Source of the DNA: an uncultured bacterium
Lineage (GTDB): Bacteria; Elusimicrobiota; Elusimicrobia; Elusimicrobiales; Elusimicrobiaceae
Length of the DNA: 64,000 nucleotides
Direction: 5' to 3'
Assembly: GCA_949291365.1 (NCBI GenBank)
Contig: CASEVJ010000006.1
Span: 1-64,000, forward strand
Shown here: one piece after another, positions 16,997 through 25,511 of the stretch
How positions within the stretch are numbered: position 1 is the first letter of the stretch
Layout of the letters: every line of letters starts with the position of its first letter
Notes under the pieces: model-generated
Told to the model about the DNA's origin: nothing
Seen by the model: only the letters and a program-made list of their open reading frames with translations
The model's database searches: none
Program-made: the position numbers and the translations under genes

Positions 16997-17266
16997 ATGC
17001 AAGAAGATAAGAATATTGTTTCTACCGCTGAAGTGATAGAAGCCGAAGTGCTCGACGAAGAAGGCCGCCCCATTGGGCAGGAGTCGTCAGCTTCCGCCAA
17101 GCCGGCGCATGAACAGGCCGGAGCCAGTTTTTTGGCGGGGTTTTTTGCGCTTGCTTTTAGCGTGCTAATGATTTTGGTAATGGCGGTGGTGACGGTGTTT
17201 ATCGTTCTACCGCTGATGCTGCTGGGGCGGCTGCTGGGCATGCAGGTTAAAACATTCCGTCGTTAA
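16997..17266 (+). CDS. Small membrane protein of unknown function
   Basis: About 89 residues: a charged acidic N-terminus (EDKNIVSTAEVIEAEVLDEEGRP) and then a long hydrophobic region near residues 45-75 that can form one or two membrane helices, ending in a basic tail (QVKTFRR). No family is recognised. The start is uncertain. An in-frame ATG at 16961 would add 12 residues, but neither start has a Shine-Dalgarno site. A TATGTA box 11 bases upstream of 16997 hints at a very short leader. It lies in the gap between divergent valS and the CoA operon. Confidence 0.55.
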   Translation: MQEDKNIVSTAEVIEAEVLDEEGRPIGQESSASAKPAHEQAGASFLAGFFALAFSVLMILVMAVVTVFIVLPLMLLGRLLGMQVKTFRR

Positions 17267-17278
17267 ATCCAAACTTAC

Positions 17279-17284
17279 TATAAT
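17279..17284 (+). promoter_or_regulatory. Probable -10 box for the CoA operon
   Basis: A perfect TATAAT at 17279-17284 lies about 100 bases ahead of the coaX ATG. The -35 region is weak (TTCCGT about 19 bases upstream). The leader between them holds GC-rich inverted repeats (near 17295-17335) whose role is unknown. Confidence 0.4.
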
Positions 17285-17386
17285 ATAAAGGAAGGGCCCA
17301 CCGCTCTGCGGAGGCCGCTTTGCCGTAAAATCCAACGAAGTGCCGTCAGGTTTCGCCCGCGCGCTTGCCCAGACAAAAGGAGATGT

Positions 17387-18214
17387 ATGCTGCTGACATT
17401 AGACATAGGCAATACGCAGATTTTTGCCGGCGTGTTTGCCCAAGACGAATTATTGCTGCGTTTTCGCAAAACTTCCAAAGATATTTTTTCTTCCGATGAA
17501 TTAGGGCTGTTTCTGCGTTTAATCTTGCGCGAGAACGACATTGCCCTTTCCGATATAAAAGATGTAGCCATTGCTTCCGTTGTGCCGGATGTCTCGCGCA
17601 CGGCGGCGGTGGCGTGTGCGCGCTATTTTGGCAAAGAGCCCTTTTTTGTGCGCCCCGGCATTAAAACGGGGCTGAAAATCAACACCGCCTATGGGCAGAA
17701 ACTAGGCGCCGACCGGCTGGCAGACATTGCCGCCGCCCAGCAGCTGTTTCCGGAGCAGAATTTGTTAGTTATTGATTTTGGCACCGCCAACACCTATGAC
17801 GCTCTTTCCAAAGATAAAGAATACAAAGGCGGCGCTATTACGCCGGGATTGGGCACGGGGCTAAAAGCGCTGTGCCAGCATACGGCGCTGCTGCCCAAAG
17901 TGGAAATCGTCCGCCCAGAAAAAGCCGCCGGATTAAGTACCGAAACGCAAATGCAGTCGGGGCTGTATTACGGACAGTTGGGAGAAATTAAAGAATTTAT
18001 TTACCGCTTCAAACGGGAAGTGTTTGCCGGGGAGCCCTTCCGCATAGTGGCTACAGGCGGTTTTGCACGTATGTTTGAAGAAGCCGGCGTATTTGACGTG
18101 TATGAGCCGGATTTGGTGCTGCGCGGCATAAAAACATTGTGGCAGTACAACCAAATGCCCCGCGGGAAAAAAGCCACCCCGTCTGCCCATAAGGAGAAAG
18201 TGTGTGCCCGGTAA
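17387..18214 (+). CDS. coaX: Type III pantothenate kinase
   Basis: This 275-residue enzyme phosphorylates pantothenate, the first step of CoA synthesis. It belongs to the ASKHA-fold CoaX type: LLTLDIGNTQIFAGVF (phosphate loop), VASVVPDVSR-like IASVVPDVSR, GADRLADIAAA, LVIDFGTANTYDAL (catalytic Asp region), GGAITPGLGTG and VATGGFARMF. CoaX needs a monovalent cation and is not feedback inhibited by CoA, as known for the family. AAAGGAG lies ahead of the ATG. The last 11 bases overlap coaC, so coaX, coaC and coaB form one translationally coupled operon. Confidence 0.95.
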   Translation: MLLTLDIGNTQIFAGVFAQDELLLRFRKTSKDIFSSDELGLFLRLILRENDIALSDIKDVAIASVVPDVSRTAAVACARYFGKEPFFVRPGIKTGLKINTAYGQKLGADRLADIAAAQQLFPEQNLLVIDFGTANTYDALSKDKEYKGGAITPGLGTGLKALCQHTALLPKVEIVRPEKAAGLSTETQMQSGLYYGQLGEIKEFIYRFKREVFAGEPFRIVATGGFARMFEEAGVFDVYEPDLVLRGIKTLWQYNQMPRGKKATPSAHKEKVCAR

Positions 18215-18746
18215 AAATATTTTGTTTATGATGAGCGCTTCGGTGGCATGCTTTAAAGCATGCAGTGTGCTGTCTGCTTTGGTAAAAAAAGAGCATGCGG
18301 TGCAAACAGCTATTACGCCGCGCACGCTGCAGTTTGTGGGCCCGGCTACGCTGCAGGGGCTGACCGGGCGGGCCGTCTATTCGGATATGTTTGCCCCGCG
18401 CCAAAGCGGCACGGAACATATTTCTTTGGCAAAATGGGCGGATATAGCCGTCTTATGTCCCGCCTCTGCCGATGTCATTAATAAAATGGCCGCCGGCGTG
18501 GCGGACGATTGCGTAACTACGCTGTTTTTGGCGCATGACTTTGCCAAGCCGTTCCTGATTGTACCTGCGATGAACACGCGCATGTTTTTACATCCGGCTA
18601 CACAGGGCGCGCTGGAAAAACTGCGCTCCTGGGGGGTGCAGGTGCTGCAGCCGCAAACGGGGCACTTGGCTTGCGGAGATGACGGCCCCGGCCGTATGCC
18701 CGAGCCAGAGAATGTTGTGAAAAAAATAGGGGAGTTGCTGGCGTGA
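18204..18746 (+). CDS. coaC: Phosphopantothenoylcysteine decarboxylase (stand-alone CoaC)
   Basis: This 180-residue flavoprotein removes CO2 from 4-phosphopantothenoylcysteine. The catalytic His is in the EHISLAKWAD segment, the substrate-clamp motif is PAMNTRM and the proton-donor Cys is in GHLACGDDGPGRM. In most bacteria this domain is fused to the synthetase as CoaBC. Here it is a separate protein that ends in GELLA*. It begins with GTG at 18204, with AAGGAG at about 18191, inside the end of coaX. Its stop overlaps the coaB start codon. Confidence 0.93.
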   Translation: MPGKNILFMMSASVACFKACSVLSALVKKEHAVQTAITPRTLQFVGPATLQGLTGRAVYSDMFAPRQSGTEHISLAKWADIAVLCPASADVINKMAAGVADDCVTTLFLAHDFAKPFLIVPAMNTRMFLHPATQGALEKLRSWGVQVLQPQTGHLACGDDGPGRMPEPENVVKKIGELLA

Positions 18747-19417
18747 ACGTATTGATTACCTCTGGCGGTACAGCCGAACCGGTGGACGGAGTGCGCTTCC
18801 TGACTAATTTTAGCACTGGACATACCGCAGCGGTGCTGGCGCGGGAACTGCAAAAGGCCGGACATACCGTGCACTTGCTGCGTGCCAGGCGTGCGGAAAA
18901 TGTGCCGGAAGTGGAGCAATCTTTTTTTACGGATTTTCGGAGTTTGGACGAAGCCCTGCGCGCTCTGCTGGCCCAGCGGAATTTTGATTTGATTGTGCAT
19001 GCGGCGGCGGTGGCGGATTTTGCTGTAGAAAGCGTACAAATAGACGGACGCGATTTTGTTCCGGCCCAGCTGGCTAAAATTCACGGCGCGTCCGAGGTGC
19101 GCCTGCTGTTAAAGCCGACATATAAAATTATTGACCGGCTGCCCTCCTATGCGCGCCGCCGGCCGCTGATTGTCGGATTTAAACTGACAAACGGAGCCAG
19201 CGCCGTGCAAGCGCAGCAGGCCGCCGCGCGCGTGTGTGCCGACTGGGTGGTGCAGAATGATTTAAAAGATATACAGAGCGGCAGACGGATTTTTTCTCTG
19301 TATTGGCAAGGGCAGAAAATGCAGGAGATAGAAGGCACCGTGGCGCTGGCGGCCTGGCTGGGGCAGTTGACAGCGGCGGAGGACGAAATTTTTCAAACGA
19401 GTTCGAATTTGATATAA
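18743..19417 (+). CDS. coaB: Phosphopantothenate-cysteine ligase (stand-alone CoaB)
   Basis: This 224-residue protein is the synthetase half of CoaBC. It joins cysteine to 4-phosphopantothenate. Family motifs are VLITSGGTAEPVDGVRFLTNFSTG (nucleotide-binding Rossmann start), LIVHAAAVADF and IVGFKLTNG; the last is the GFxxET-like region, here GFKLTN rather than GFAAET, which is a divergence. WVVQNDL is the VANDI-like motif. The start is GTG at 18743, overlapping the coaC stop TGA. The separate arrangement is known in some Firmicutes but is not the common one. Confidence 0.9.
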   Translation: MNVLITSGGTAEPVDGVRFLTNFSTGHTAAVLARELQKAGHTVHLLRARRAENVPEVEQSFFTDFRSLDEALRALLAQRNFDLIVHAAAVADFAVESVQIDGRDFVPAQLAKIHGASEVRLLLKPTYKIIDRLPSYARRRPLIVGFKLTNGASAVQAQQAAARVCADWVVQNDLKDIQSGRRIFSLYWQGQKMQEIEGTVALAAWLGQLTAAEDEIFQTSSNLI

Positions 19418-19449
19418 TTTACCTATACTTACCGCCAGACAACACTTTT

Positions 19450-19539
19450 GGAGAGGTGGCCGAGCGGTTTAAGGCACAGTCCTGGAAAGACTGCATACGG
19501 GAAACCGTATCGAGAGTTCGAATCTCTCCCTCTCCGCCA
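19450..19539 (+). tRNA. tRNA-Ser (GGA)
   Basis: A 90-base class II tRNA with the 3' CCA encoded. The acceptor arms GGAGAGG and CCTCTCC pair perfectly with discriminator G. The anticodon stem is CAGTC/GACTG with loop CTGGAAA (anticodon GGA). The variable arm is ATACGGGAAACCGTAT. It is followed at once by a terminator. Confidence 0.97.
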
Positions 19540-19544
19540 TTTAA

Positions 19545-19570
19545 AAGCCCGCTTAACGCGGGCTTTTTTA
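19545..19570 (+). terminator. Terminator after tRNA-Ser
   Basis: AGCCCGC (19546-19552) pairs with GCGGGCT (19558-19564), followed by TTTTTTA. Confidence 0.93.
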
Positions 19571-19587
19571 TTCAGAATATACATATT

Positions 19588-19616
19588 TAAAAACCGGGCT
19601 AAACCCGGTTTTTATT
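19588..19616. terminator. Bidirectional terminator before the MFS stop
   Basis: AAAACCGGG and CCCGGTTTT arms pair around CTAAA, with A-run and T-run on the two sides. It mainly serves the minus-strand MFS gene. Confidence 0.85.
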
Positions 19617-20846
19617 TTACGCGTTTTGTTTTAAACAGACATCAACGTTTTCTCTGGGCTTATGTGCCAGAAAAGCACACAGGGCCGAAAGGAGTGCACA
19701 GATGAGAAAAGTAAGGCCGGTGGAAACTAAAATGTTTCCAAGGCCTACCAGAGGTGACACCAAACTGCCGGCCAAAAAGCCCGAAGCCCCCAGCAAAGCG
19801 GAGGCAGAACCTGCCTGCTGGCGTGCGCTGTCCATAGCCAGCGTGGTGGACGCCGTGAAAGAAAGACCCATTGTAAAAAGCAGTGCAAAGAGCAGCGCTT
19901 CAAATATCCAAATGGAGGATTTCATCCATAAAACAGCGGCTAGCAAAACGCTGAACAACAGCATGCCCGCACAGCTGAGCGTGACGCAGTTTTCCTGGCG
20001 TTTAAACTTGACGGAGAACCCTGCCCCTATGCCTATGGCTATGGCATTGGCCGCAAAAAAGAAGCTGAATGCCAAAGGCGAAAAGCCATAATGCTGCTGG
20101 ATAATAAAAGGCGACGCCGCAATATAGCCAAACAAAATGCCTTGCGCGCAAGCCAGCTGCAGGGTGTAGAAAATAAATTTGCGGTTGGAGAAAAGCGGTT
20201 TAAACAGACGGGCTGTTTTGGACAGTTTTTCCTTGGAGCGTTTGGCATGGGAAAGGGATTCTTTGAAGTGTAAACAGCACCCCATTAATATCAGCCCCAG
20301 TACCAATAATACGACAAAAATGCCGCGCCAGCCGCTGCTGCCTACCAGCACACCTCCTAGTACCGGCGCCGCCACCGGGGCGATGCCGTTAATAGCGCCC
20401 ACAATGGCAAGCGCTTTGGCTAAACTTTTGCCTTTGAATTTGTCCGTAGCTATGGAGCGGGAAATAACGATGCCGCCCGCCGCGGCAATCCCTTGTACAA
20501 AGCGAAACAGCACAAAGCATTCTATGCTTGGGGAAAAAATACAGCCCAGCGTGGACAGCAGAAACAAGAGCATGGAAAGCAGCAGCGGGCTTCTGCGTCC
20601 GTATTTATCGCTTAACGGGCCGAATAAAATCTGCCCGGCGGCCAGCCCCAGCATAGAGGTAGTAAGCCCCAGCTGTACCAAAGAGGCGGAAGCACCAAAA
20701 TACTCCGCCATAGCTGGCAGACTGGGCAAATACATATCCGTGACAAACGGCCCAAAAGCTGTCAGCATGCTCAAAAAAAGAAATAAAAACAAGGCCGAAT
20801 TGCGCCTTGTTGCGGAGGTTCCCTGCCAGGTTTTCTTTTGTTTCAT
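19617..20846 (-). CDS. Bcr/CflA-type MFS drug exporter
   Basis: This 409-residue inner-membrane transporter has 12 predicted hydrophobic segments. It carries the hallmarks of the DHA1 Bcr/CflA drug-efflux group: FGPFVTDMYLPSLPAMAEYF in helix 1, GQILFGPLSDKYGRRSPLL (MFS motif A) and FRFVQGIAAAGGIVISRSIATD (helix 4). It probably expels a toxic compound using the proton gradient, as known for the family, with substrate unknown. There is no ribosome site before the ATG. A TACAAT box (20853-20858) lies only 6 bases upstream, making it a candidate for leaderless translation. Confidence 0.9.
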   Translation of the reverse strand: MKQKKTWQGTSATRRNSALFLFLFLSMLTAFGPFVTDMYLPSLPAMAEYFGASASLVQLGLTTSMLGLAAGQILFGPLSDKYGRRSPLLLSMLLFLLSTLGCIFSPSIECFVLFRFVQGIAAAGGIVISRSIATDKFKGKSLAKALAIVGAINGIAPVAAPVLGGVLVGSSGWRGIFVVLLVLGLILMGCCLHFKESLSHAKRSKEKLSKTARLFKPLFSNRKFIFYTLQLACAQGILFGYIAASPFIIQQHYGFSPLAFSFFFAANAIAIGIGAGFSVKFKRQENCVTLSCAGMLLFSVLLAAVLWMKSSIWIFEALLFALLFTMGLSFTASTTLAMDSARQQAGSASALLGASGFLAGSLVSPLVGLGNILVSTGLTFLICALLSALCAFLAHKPRENVDVCLKQNA

Positions 20847-20898
20847 ATATAAATTGTATCTTTTTTGGGAAAAATGTTCTAATCAATAGACGTGTTTT

Positions 20899-22212
20899 TC
20901 AGCCGCGTACGCTGCGCAAAAAAGCCTGGACGCGGCCGTCGCAGCGAATATCTTTAAGGGTGATGTCTTTTTTTAGTTTGACCCCTTGCAAAGAGCGGCA
21001 GCGGCTTAACGCCACATAGGTTTGCCCCGGGGCAAAAGCGCCGCGGCCAATGTCCAAATAAATGCTGTCAAACGTCAGCCCCTGGCTTTTGTGTATGGTA
21101 ATGGCCCAGGCGGGTTTAAGCGGATATTGTTTAAAAAAGCCGTTTACTTTGGGCTCCAGTTTTTGCGAAAGCGGATTGAACACATATTTCACGTCTTCCC
21201 ACACATACGGCTCCACCTGGTAAATGCTGCCTTTGAGTTCCACCTTAATAAAATCGTCTCCCAGGTCGTACACGGTGCCAAGGTCGCCGTTGACCCAATA
21301 GTCGTCAGGATGATTGGAAAGCATCATAATTTTTGCCCCTCGTTTAAGCCGCAGGCAAACCTCGGCGGGGACGCTTTTCTTTTTGAATGTTTCGTCTACA
21401 ACGGCTTGGTAGACAAATTCTTTCCCCGGCAGGCGGGCCAGGCGGTCTTGGTTGCGCCAGGCGGCTCCTTCGTTGGTGGGGGAGAGGATAACAGTGTCTT
21501 CCAAATCTCCGGGCTCGGATTCGCTTTTGCGGCAGTTGAGCAAGCTGTCCAGCTCCTGCTGGGAGACGGCATTGGCGCGGATTTTATTGAGCAGGCGGGC
21601 AAAAACACCGTCATCTTTCTGGCGGAAAATGCGGGTAAGTTCAAATACTTCTATCCCGCTCTCTTTAGCCGCCCGCGCGTCAAAAAAATACGGGCTGGGA
21701 TAGAGCGCGCGGAAATAATCAAACAGTCCGCCCGCCGGCGTTTCTTCCACGGGGGGCAGCTGGAATAAATCCCCAAATAAAATAAGCTGCTTGCCGCCAA
21801 AAGGGACATTTTCCCGTGTGGAAATGCGCAGGATATGGTCTATGGCGTCCAACAGGTCAGCGCGCAGCATGGAGGCCTCGTCTATGATAATTGTCTCTAA
21901 AGCGTCCACGGTGCGCCGCGGCAGTTTTTTCAGGTTTTCCAAATCCAGCAAATTGCCCGGTTTTAAATGGAAAAAAGAATGCACTGTTTGGCCGTGCACA
22001 TGGACGGCCGCTATGCCCGTGGTGGCCAGTACCACGGTATTTTTGACCGTATGGCGCGCAAAGTAATTAAGCAGGGTTGTTTTGCCCGTGCCGGCTTTTC
22101 CGGTGATAAAAATAAGCGGATACTTCCGGGCGGGAGCATGCAGCAAAGCCAGCGCATCTTTTAGTTCATCGGTCAATTCTATAGATTGGTCAAGCGAGCA
22201 GATAAACGGCAT
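20899..22212 (-). CDS. PIF1/RecD2-like SF1B DNA helicase
   Basis: This 437-residue ATPase resembles PIF1-type helicases, which move 5' to 3' on DNA. Motifs in order are GKAGTGKTTLLNYF (Walker A), TTGIAA with HGQTVHSFF, IIIDEASMLRADLLDAI (Walker B), LFGDLFQLPPV, FELTRIFRQ, ILSPTNEGAAWRN and, near the end, AITIHKSQGLTFDSIYLDIG with YVALSRCRSLQG. The protein is close to the minimal length for this group and has no extra nuclease domain. A short hydrophobic start MPFICSLDQ precedes a helical lead. TATAAT (22218-22223) lies only 5 bases before the ATG. It may act in replication-fork or repair tasks. Confidence 0.9.
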   Translation of the reverse strand: MPFICSLDQSIELTDELKDALALLHAPARKYPLIFITGKAGTGKTTLLNYFARHTVKNTVVLATTGIAAVHVHGQTVHSFFHLKPGNLLDLENLKKLPRRTVDALETIIIDEASMLRADLLDAIDHILRISTRENVPFGGKQLILFGDLFQLPPVEETPAGGLFDYFRALYPSPYFFDARAAKESGIEVFELTRIFRQKDDGVFARLLNKIRANAVSQQELDSLLNCRKSESEPGDLEDTVILSPTNEGAAWRNQDRLARLPGKEFVYQAVVDETFKKKSVPAEVCLRLKRGAKIMMLSNHPDDYWVNGDLGTVYDLGDDFIKVELKGSIYQVEPYVWEDVKYVFNPLSQKLEPKVNGFFKQYPLKPAWAITIHKSQGLTFDSIYLDIGRGAFAPGQTYVALSRCRSLQGVKLKKDITLKDIRCDGRVQAFLRSVRG

Positions 22213-22396
22213 ACCTCATTATACTATTTTGGCGTGGGGGAACAGAGCTGCCCGTCGCGGTGTATGGGCTGCTACCGGTGCCCAAAGACACGAGCCAGAT
22301 ATGCGCGTGGGGCTTTGGCGTGCTGCAAAAACAGCGTCCGGCTAGGTAATGTGTTTTTTTGAGAGATTAGACCGCGCAGTTTGCTATGATATACAC

Positions 22397-23170
22397 ATGA
22401 ACACGGCTATTTCTACGGCTTTCTTTTTAAGTTTCCTGGCTGGTGCCGCCACCAGTGTAGGCGCTCTGCTGGCCTTTGTGGTAAAAAAAGACAATTTTGC
22501 CGCGCTGGCTTTGGGGTTGGGTTTTTCGGCCGGGGTGATGTTATATGTTTCTTTTGTGGAAATGATGCCTGCGGCCAAAGAGTCGTTGGCGTTGCTGTAC
22601 GGCATAGACGGCGGGGCCTGGCTGGCTACCGGCGTATTTTTTGCCGGGGTGGTGCTGGCCTGGCTGATAGACCGCTTCATGCCTTCCCACCATGTGCATT
22701 CCGACGCGCTGGAACAAAAAAACAAGCTCAAACATTTGGGGCTTTTTACGGCGCTGGCTCTGGCTATTCATAATTTCCCGGAAGGGCTGGCTACGTTTAT
22801 GGCTTCTGTGGAGGATGTGACGCTGGGAGTGTCTATTGCTATTGCGGTGGCTATACATAATATTCCAGAAGGGATAGCGGTGGCTTTGCCGATATATCAT
22901 GCCAGCGGCAGCAAAAGCAAGGCCTTTTGGTACAGTACGTTTTCCGGCATGGCGGAGCCGGTTGGAGCGGTGTTGGGCTATGTGGTATTCCGCTCGGTAT
23001 TAAGTGAGGCCGCTTTTGGCGTGATGTTTGCGCTGGTGGCCGGGATTATGGTGTATATTTCTTTGGACGAACTGCTGCCCACTGCGCATGAATATGGAGA
23101 CGGACACGGCGTAATCTGGGGGGTTATCGGCGGAATGATGGTGATGGCCTTATCTCTTTTGGTGTTTTAA
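22397..23170 (+). CDS. zupT: ZIP-family divalent metal importer
   Basis: This 257-residue protein aligns throughout with ZupT of Escherichia coli: LAGAATSVGALLAF in the first helix, the metal-site motifs HNFPEGLATF and HNIPEGIAVALP in helices 4 and 5, and VSFVEMMPAA. About eight membrane helices are visible. It should bring Zn2+, Fe2+ or Mn2+ into the cytoplasm. The ATG at 22397 matches the E. coli N-terminus. An upstream start at 22349 would add residues that precede the family's start. No Shine-Dalgarno site is present, and TATGAT (22385-22390) ends exactly 6 bases before the ATG, so transcription may begin at the start codon. Regulation by Zur was not seen. Confidence 0.93.
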   Translation: MNTAISTAFFLSFLAGAATSVGALLAFVVKKDNFAALALGLGFSAGVMLYVSFVEMMPAAKESLALLYGIDGGAWLATGVFFAGVVLAWLIDRFMPSHHVHSDALEQKNKLKHLGLFTALALAIHNFPEGLATFMASVEDVTLGVSIAIAVAIHNIPEGIAVALPIYHASGSKSKAFWYSTFSGMAEPVGAVLGYVVFRSVLSEAAFGVMFALVAGIMVYISLDELLPTAHEYGDGHGVIWGVIGGMMVMALSLLVF

Positions 23171-23187
23171 AGTGTTAAACGCGTGCA

Positions 23188-23215
23188 AAACCCGCTCATA
23201 AGAGCGGGTTTTTTC
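23188..23215 (+). terminator. Terminator after zupT
   Basis: AACCCGCT (23189-23196) pairs with AGCGGGTT (23203-23210), followed by TTTTTT. Confidence 0.93.
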
Positions 23216-23290
23216 ATGCATCTGGAACGCTCTGGGAACGGAGATGCTCTCCCGGCAACAGAAAACAACACTTTTTGCAAGTGGGGTAGC

Positions 23291-23330
23291 GGCGGGCAAA
23301 CTGGACAGAAGCGAGGCGTTGGCTATAACA
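23291..23330. repeat. Intergenic repeat copy A
   Basis: About 40 bases here are roughly 80 percent identical by eye to 62281-62320, including a shared GGCGGGCAAA start and GAAGCG core. Both copies lie immediately past the terminator of a minus-strand gene. Significance is uncertain. Confidence 0.4.
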
Positions 23331-23357
23331 AAACCCCCGGGTAAATCCGGGGGGGCA
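23328..23357 (-). terminator. Terminator for the membrane protein at 23384
   Basis: CCCCCGG and CCGGGGG arms pair around TAAAT and are followed on the minus strand by TTTTGTTAT. Confidence 0.8.
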
Positions 23358-23383
23358 TACATAAAAAAGAGAACGTGATCGGT

Positions 23384-24142
23384 TTAAAACAGATACGGCG
23401 CTATCATAAAAGAAATCATGGAGCCCACGGAATAGCTGGTAACATTGACCGCCACGCTCAACGCCGCCGCATTGCGCAGGGAAAGCTGCCGCCGGTTGCA
23501 CAGCCAGAAAATCAGCGTTTCCGCCACGACGCAGAACAGCCACATCAGTGCCGTCTCCGTGACTATTTTGCCCAGCACTTGCCAGGCCAGCGGCATGGTA
23601 ATCAAATTGGCAATAGCCACAGAGTAAAGCACCCGGTAGCTTTTGCCGGTATATGCCAAGTAGGCAAACGCTGCCAAAAGTTCCGTCAGCAGAATGATAA
23701 TCAGCGACAGCCATGCATCTGCCCGCAGCAATGCATTAAATGCCTGTGGCTGGGTGGAACGCTGTACCCGCAAATCATCTTCACGCACCGTAACAGTAAA
23801 CGAATCATGCAGCCGCTCCGGTGCCGGGAATACATTGCTTTGGCGTTGGATACCGTCTGAAAAATCAATGATTAATTTTTGGTAGGGGGCATATTTGTAT
23901 GCGATGGAAAAGCAGGAATTTTCCTGGCAGTAAAGCTTTTGTATGCCGTAGTTGCCCAGCGGGGTGCTTTGGATACATTGGTTGTCTTCGCATTGGATTT
24001 GTTCGCTGGTGTCTGGCAGAATGGTGGGGGTGTTTTCTGTCTGGTAGACAAAATCAAAGTCCATTTCGGGCTTGGGAAATACCCCGCCGTAAAGGGGGGC
24101 GAAAAGCAAAAAACAAACCGACAAAAGCAAAATTTTCTTCAT
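23384..24142 (-). CDS. Exported-N-terminus multipass membrane protein, unknown function
   Basis: I do not recognise this 252-residue protein. It starts with a signal peptide (ILLLSVCFLLFAPLYGG). A periplasmic domain of about 110 residues follows, with four cysteines in two close pairs (QCEDNQC, YCQENSC), which may form disulfides. The rest (about 140-252) contains four hydrophobic helices: LSLIIILLTELLAAFAYLAY, VLYSVAIANLITMPLAW, ALMWLFCVVAETLIFWL and a final one. The layout, an exported sensor-like domain followed by a membrane bundle, could fit an envelope sensor or an anchor, but this is only a guess. It is monocistronic with its own terminator and divergent from the M29 aminopeptidase. 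Confidence 0.7.
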   Translation of the reverse strand: MKKILLLSVCFLLFAPLYGGVFPKPEMDFDFVYQTENTPTILPDTSEQIQCEDNQCIQSTPLGNYGIQKLYCQENSCFSIAYKYAPYQKLIIDFSDGIQRQSNVFPAPERLHDSFTVTVREDDLRVQRSTQPQAFNALLRADAWLSLIIILLTELLAAFAYLAYTGKSYRVLYSVAIANLITMPLAWQVLGKIVTETALMWLFCVVAETLIFWLCNRRQLSLRNAAALSVAVNVTSYSVGSMISFMIAPYLF

Positions 24143-24202
24143 ATTTTCATCCCGTATTTTATATTTGCTATTATAACATTATACGAGGAAAAAGGGGGAC
24201 AG

Positions 24203-25408
24203 ATGATTTTTAGCAAAATACAGTTGGCCCGCTATGCAGATGTCATGGTATGGGCGATGGAAAATGCCCGCCGCGGCGGTAAATTTAAAAAATACGATAG
24301 CGTACTTTTGCGCTATGACCGCGCCGCGGCCCCGCTGGCGGCGGCGGTGTATGAACGGCTGTTAAAAAAACAGTATCTGACAACGGCGCGCGCTAATTCA
24401 GAAGAAGCGTTTGCGCGGATTTTTTACACCTGTGCCGATGAAAAGCAACTCTGCTCCATAGCCGCAGGGGAAAAGGAGTTCCAAGAAAAATTAAACGGGC
24501 TGATTTCGCTGCGCGCCCCAGAAGATTTGACGGCTTTAAAACACACAGATCCCGCCCGCTTGGGCCGGGCTGCGGTGGCGCGCAAGCCGCTGCGGGAGAT
24601 TATGGACAGGGCCGAGCAGGCCGGGGCCTTTGCGTGGACATTGTGCAATTATCCCACCGAGGAGCTGGCCTCCAAAGCCGGTCTTTCGCTCAAAGCATAC
24701 GCCGCGCAAGTGGCCAAGGCCTGTTTTTTAAATGAGAAAGACCCGGTTAAAAAATGGAAAGAGGTAATGGCGCAAATTGCCGATATAGGCGCTTGGCTTA
24801 ACGGATTGAATATAGAGCGTTTGCGCGTGGAAACGGCCAGCATGGATTTTGAGGTGCTGCTGGGAGAGAAACGCCAGTTTATCTCCGGCGGAGGCAATAA
24901 TATTCCTTCGTTTGAAATTTTTACTTCGCCGGATTGGCGCGGTACGCGCGGAACGTATTATGCGGATTTGTCCTCTTACCGCAGCGGCAACTATGTGCAG
25001 GGCGTCAAACTGGAGTTTAAAAATGGCCGCGTGGTCAAAGCCAGTGCCCGGCAGGGGCAGGAGTTTTTGCGCAAGATGCTGGCTATGGACAAAGGGGCTA
25101 GCCAAATTGGGGAATTTTCACTTACGGATAGGCGTTTTTCCAAAATAGATAAATTCATGGCAGACATTTTATTTGATGAAAACTTTGGCGGCAAGCACGG
25201 CAACTGCCATATTGCCGTGGGCGCCAGCTATGCCGACACTTTTGCCGGAGAGGTGAGCAAACTGGACAAAAAAGCCAAAGACAAGCTGGGCTTTAATGAC
25301 TCCTCTTTGCATTGGGATTTGATTAATACGGAAGAGAAAACCGTACAGGCCCGCTTGAAAGACGGCCGCAGTGTGTTAATTTACGAAAACGGTCGCTTTC
25401 GGCACTGA
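24203..25408 (+). CDS. M29-family aminopeptidase (AmpS/aminopeptidase T type)
   Basis: This 401-residue dimetal aminopeptidase contains all ligands known from the M29 family: Glu in PSFEIFTSPDW, Glu in IGEFSLTD, His and Tyr in HGNCHIAVGASYADT, and His and Asp in SLHWDLI. It is predicted to be cytoplasmic, since no signal peptide is seen, and to trim N-terminal residues from peptides. The ATG at 24203 follows AAAGGGGGA. A much earlier in-frame start at 23879 is rejected because it runs antisense through the neighbouring gene and lacks a ribosome site. It is monocistronic. Confidence 0.93.
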   Translation: MIFSKIQLARYADVMVWAMENARRGGKFKKYDSVLLRYDRAAAPLAAAVYERLLKKQYLTTARANSEEAFARIFYTCADEKQLCSIAAGEKEFQEKLNGLISLRAPEDLTALKHTDPARLGRAAVARKPLREIMDRAEQAGAFAWTLCNYPTEELASKAGLSLKAYAAQVAKACFLNEKDPVKKWKEVMAQIADIGAWLNGLNIERLRVETASMDFEVLLGEKRQFISGGGNNIPSFEIFTSPDWRGTRGTYYADLSSYRSGNYVQGVKLEFKNGRVVKASARQGQEFLRKMLAMDKGASQIGEFSLTDRRFSKIDKFMADILFDENFGGKHGNCHIAVGASYADTFAGEVSKLDKKAKDKLGFNDSSLHWDLINTEEKTVQARLKDGRSVLIYENGRFRH

Positions 25409-25511
25409 TCATGGGCCTTTTGGCCCGCAATATTTGGGTCTAAAGGCCCTTGTTGCGTTGTGGCGGATTTTTTACACTAACAGTATACAGATTTTACAGA
25501 GAGGAGTCTTT

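Noticed and set aside
23879-24202. Upstream extension of the M29 aminopeptidase
   Set aside because: The extension runs antisense through the neighbouring membrane-protein gene; the family's start and ribosome site are at 24203.
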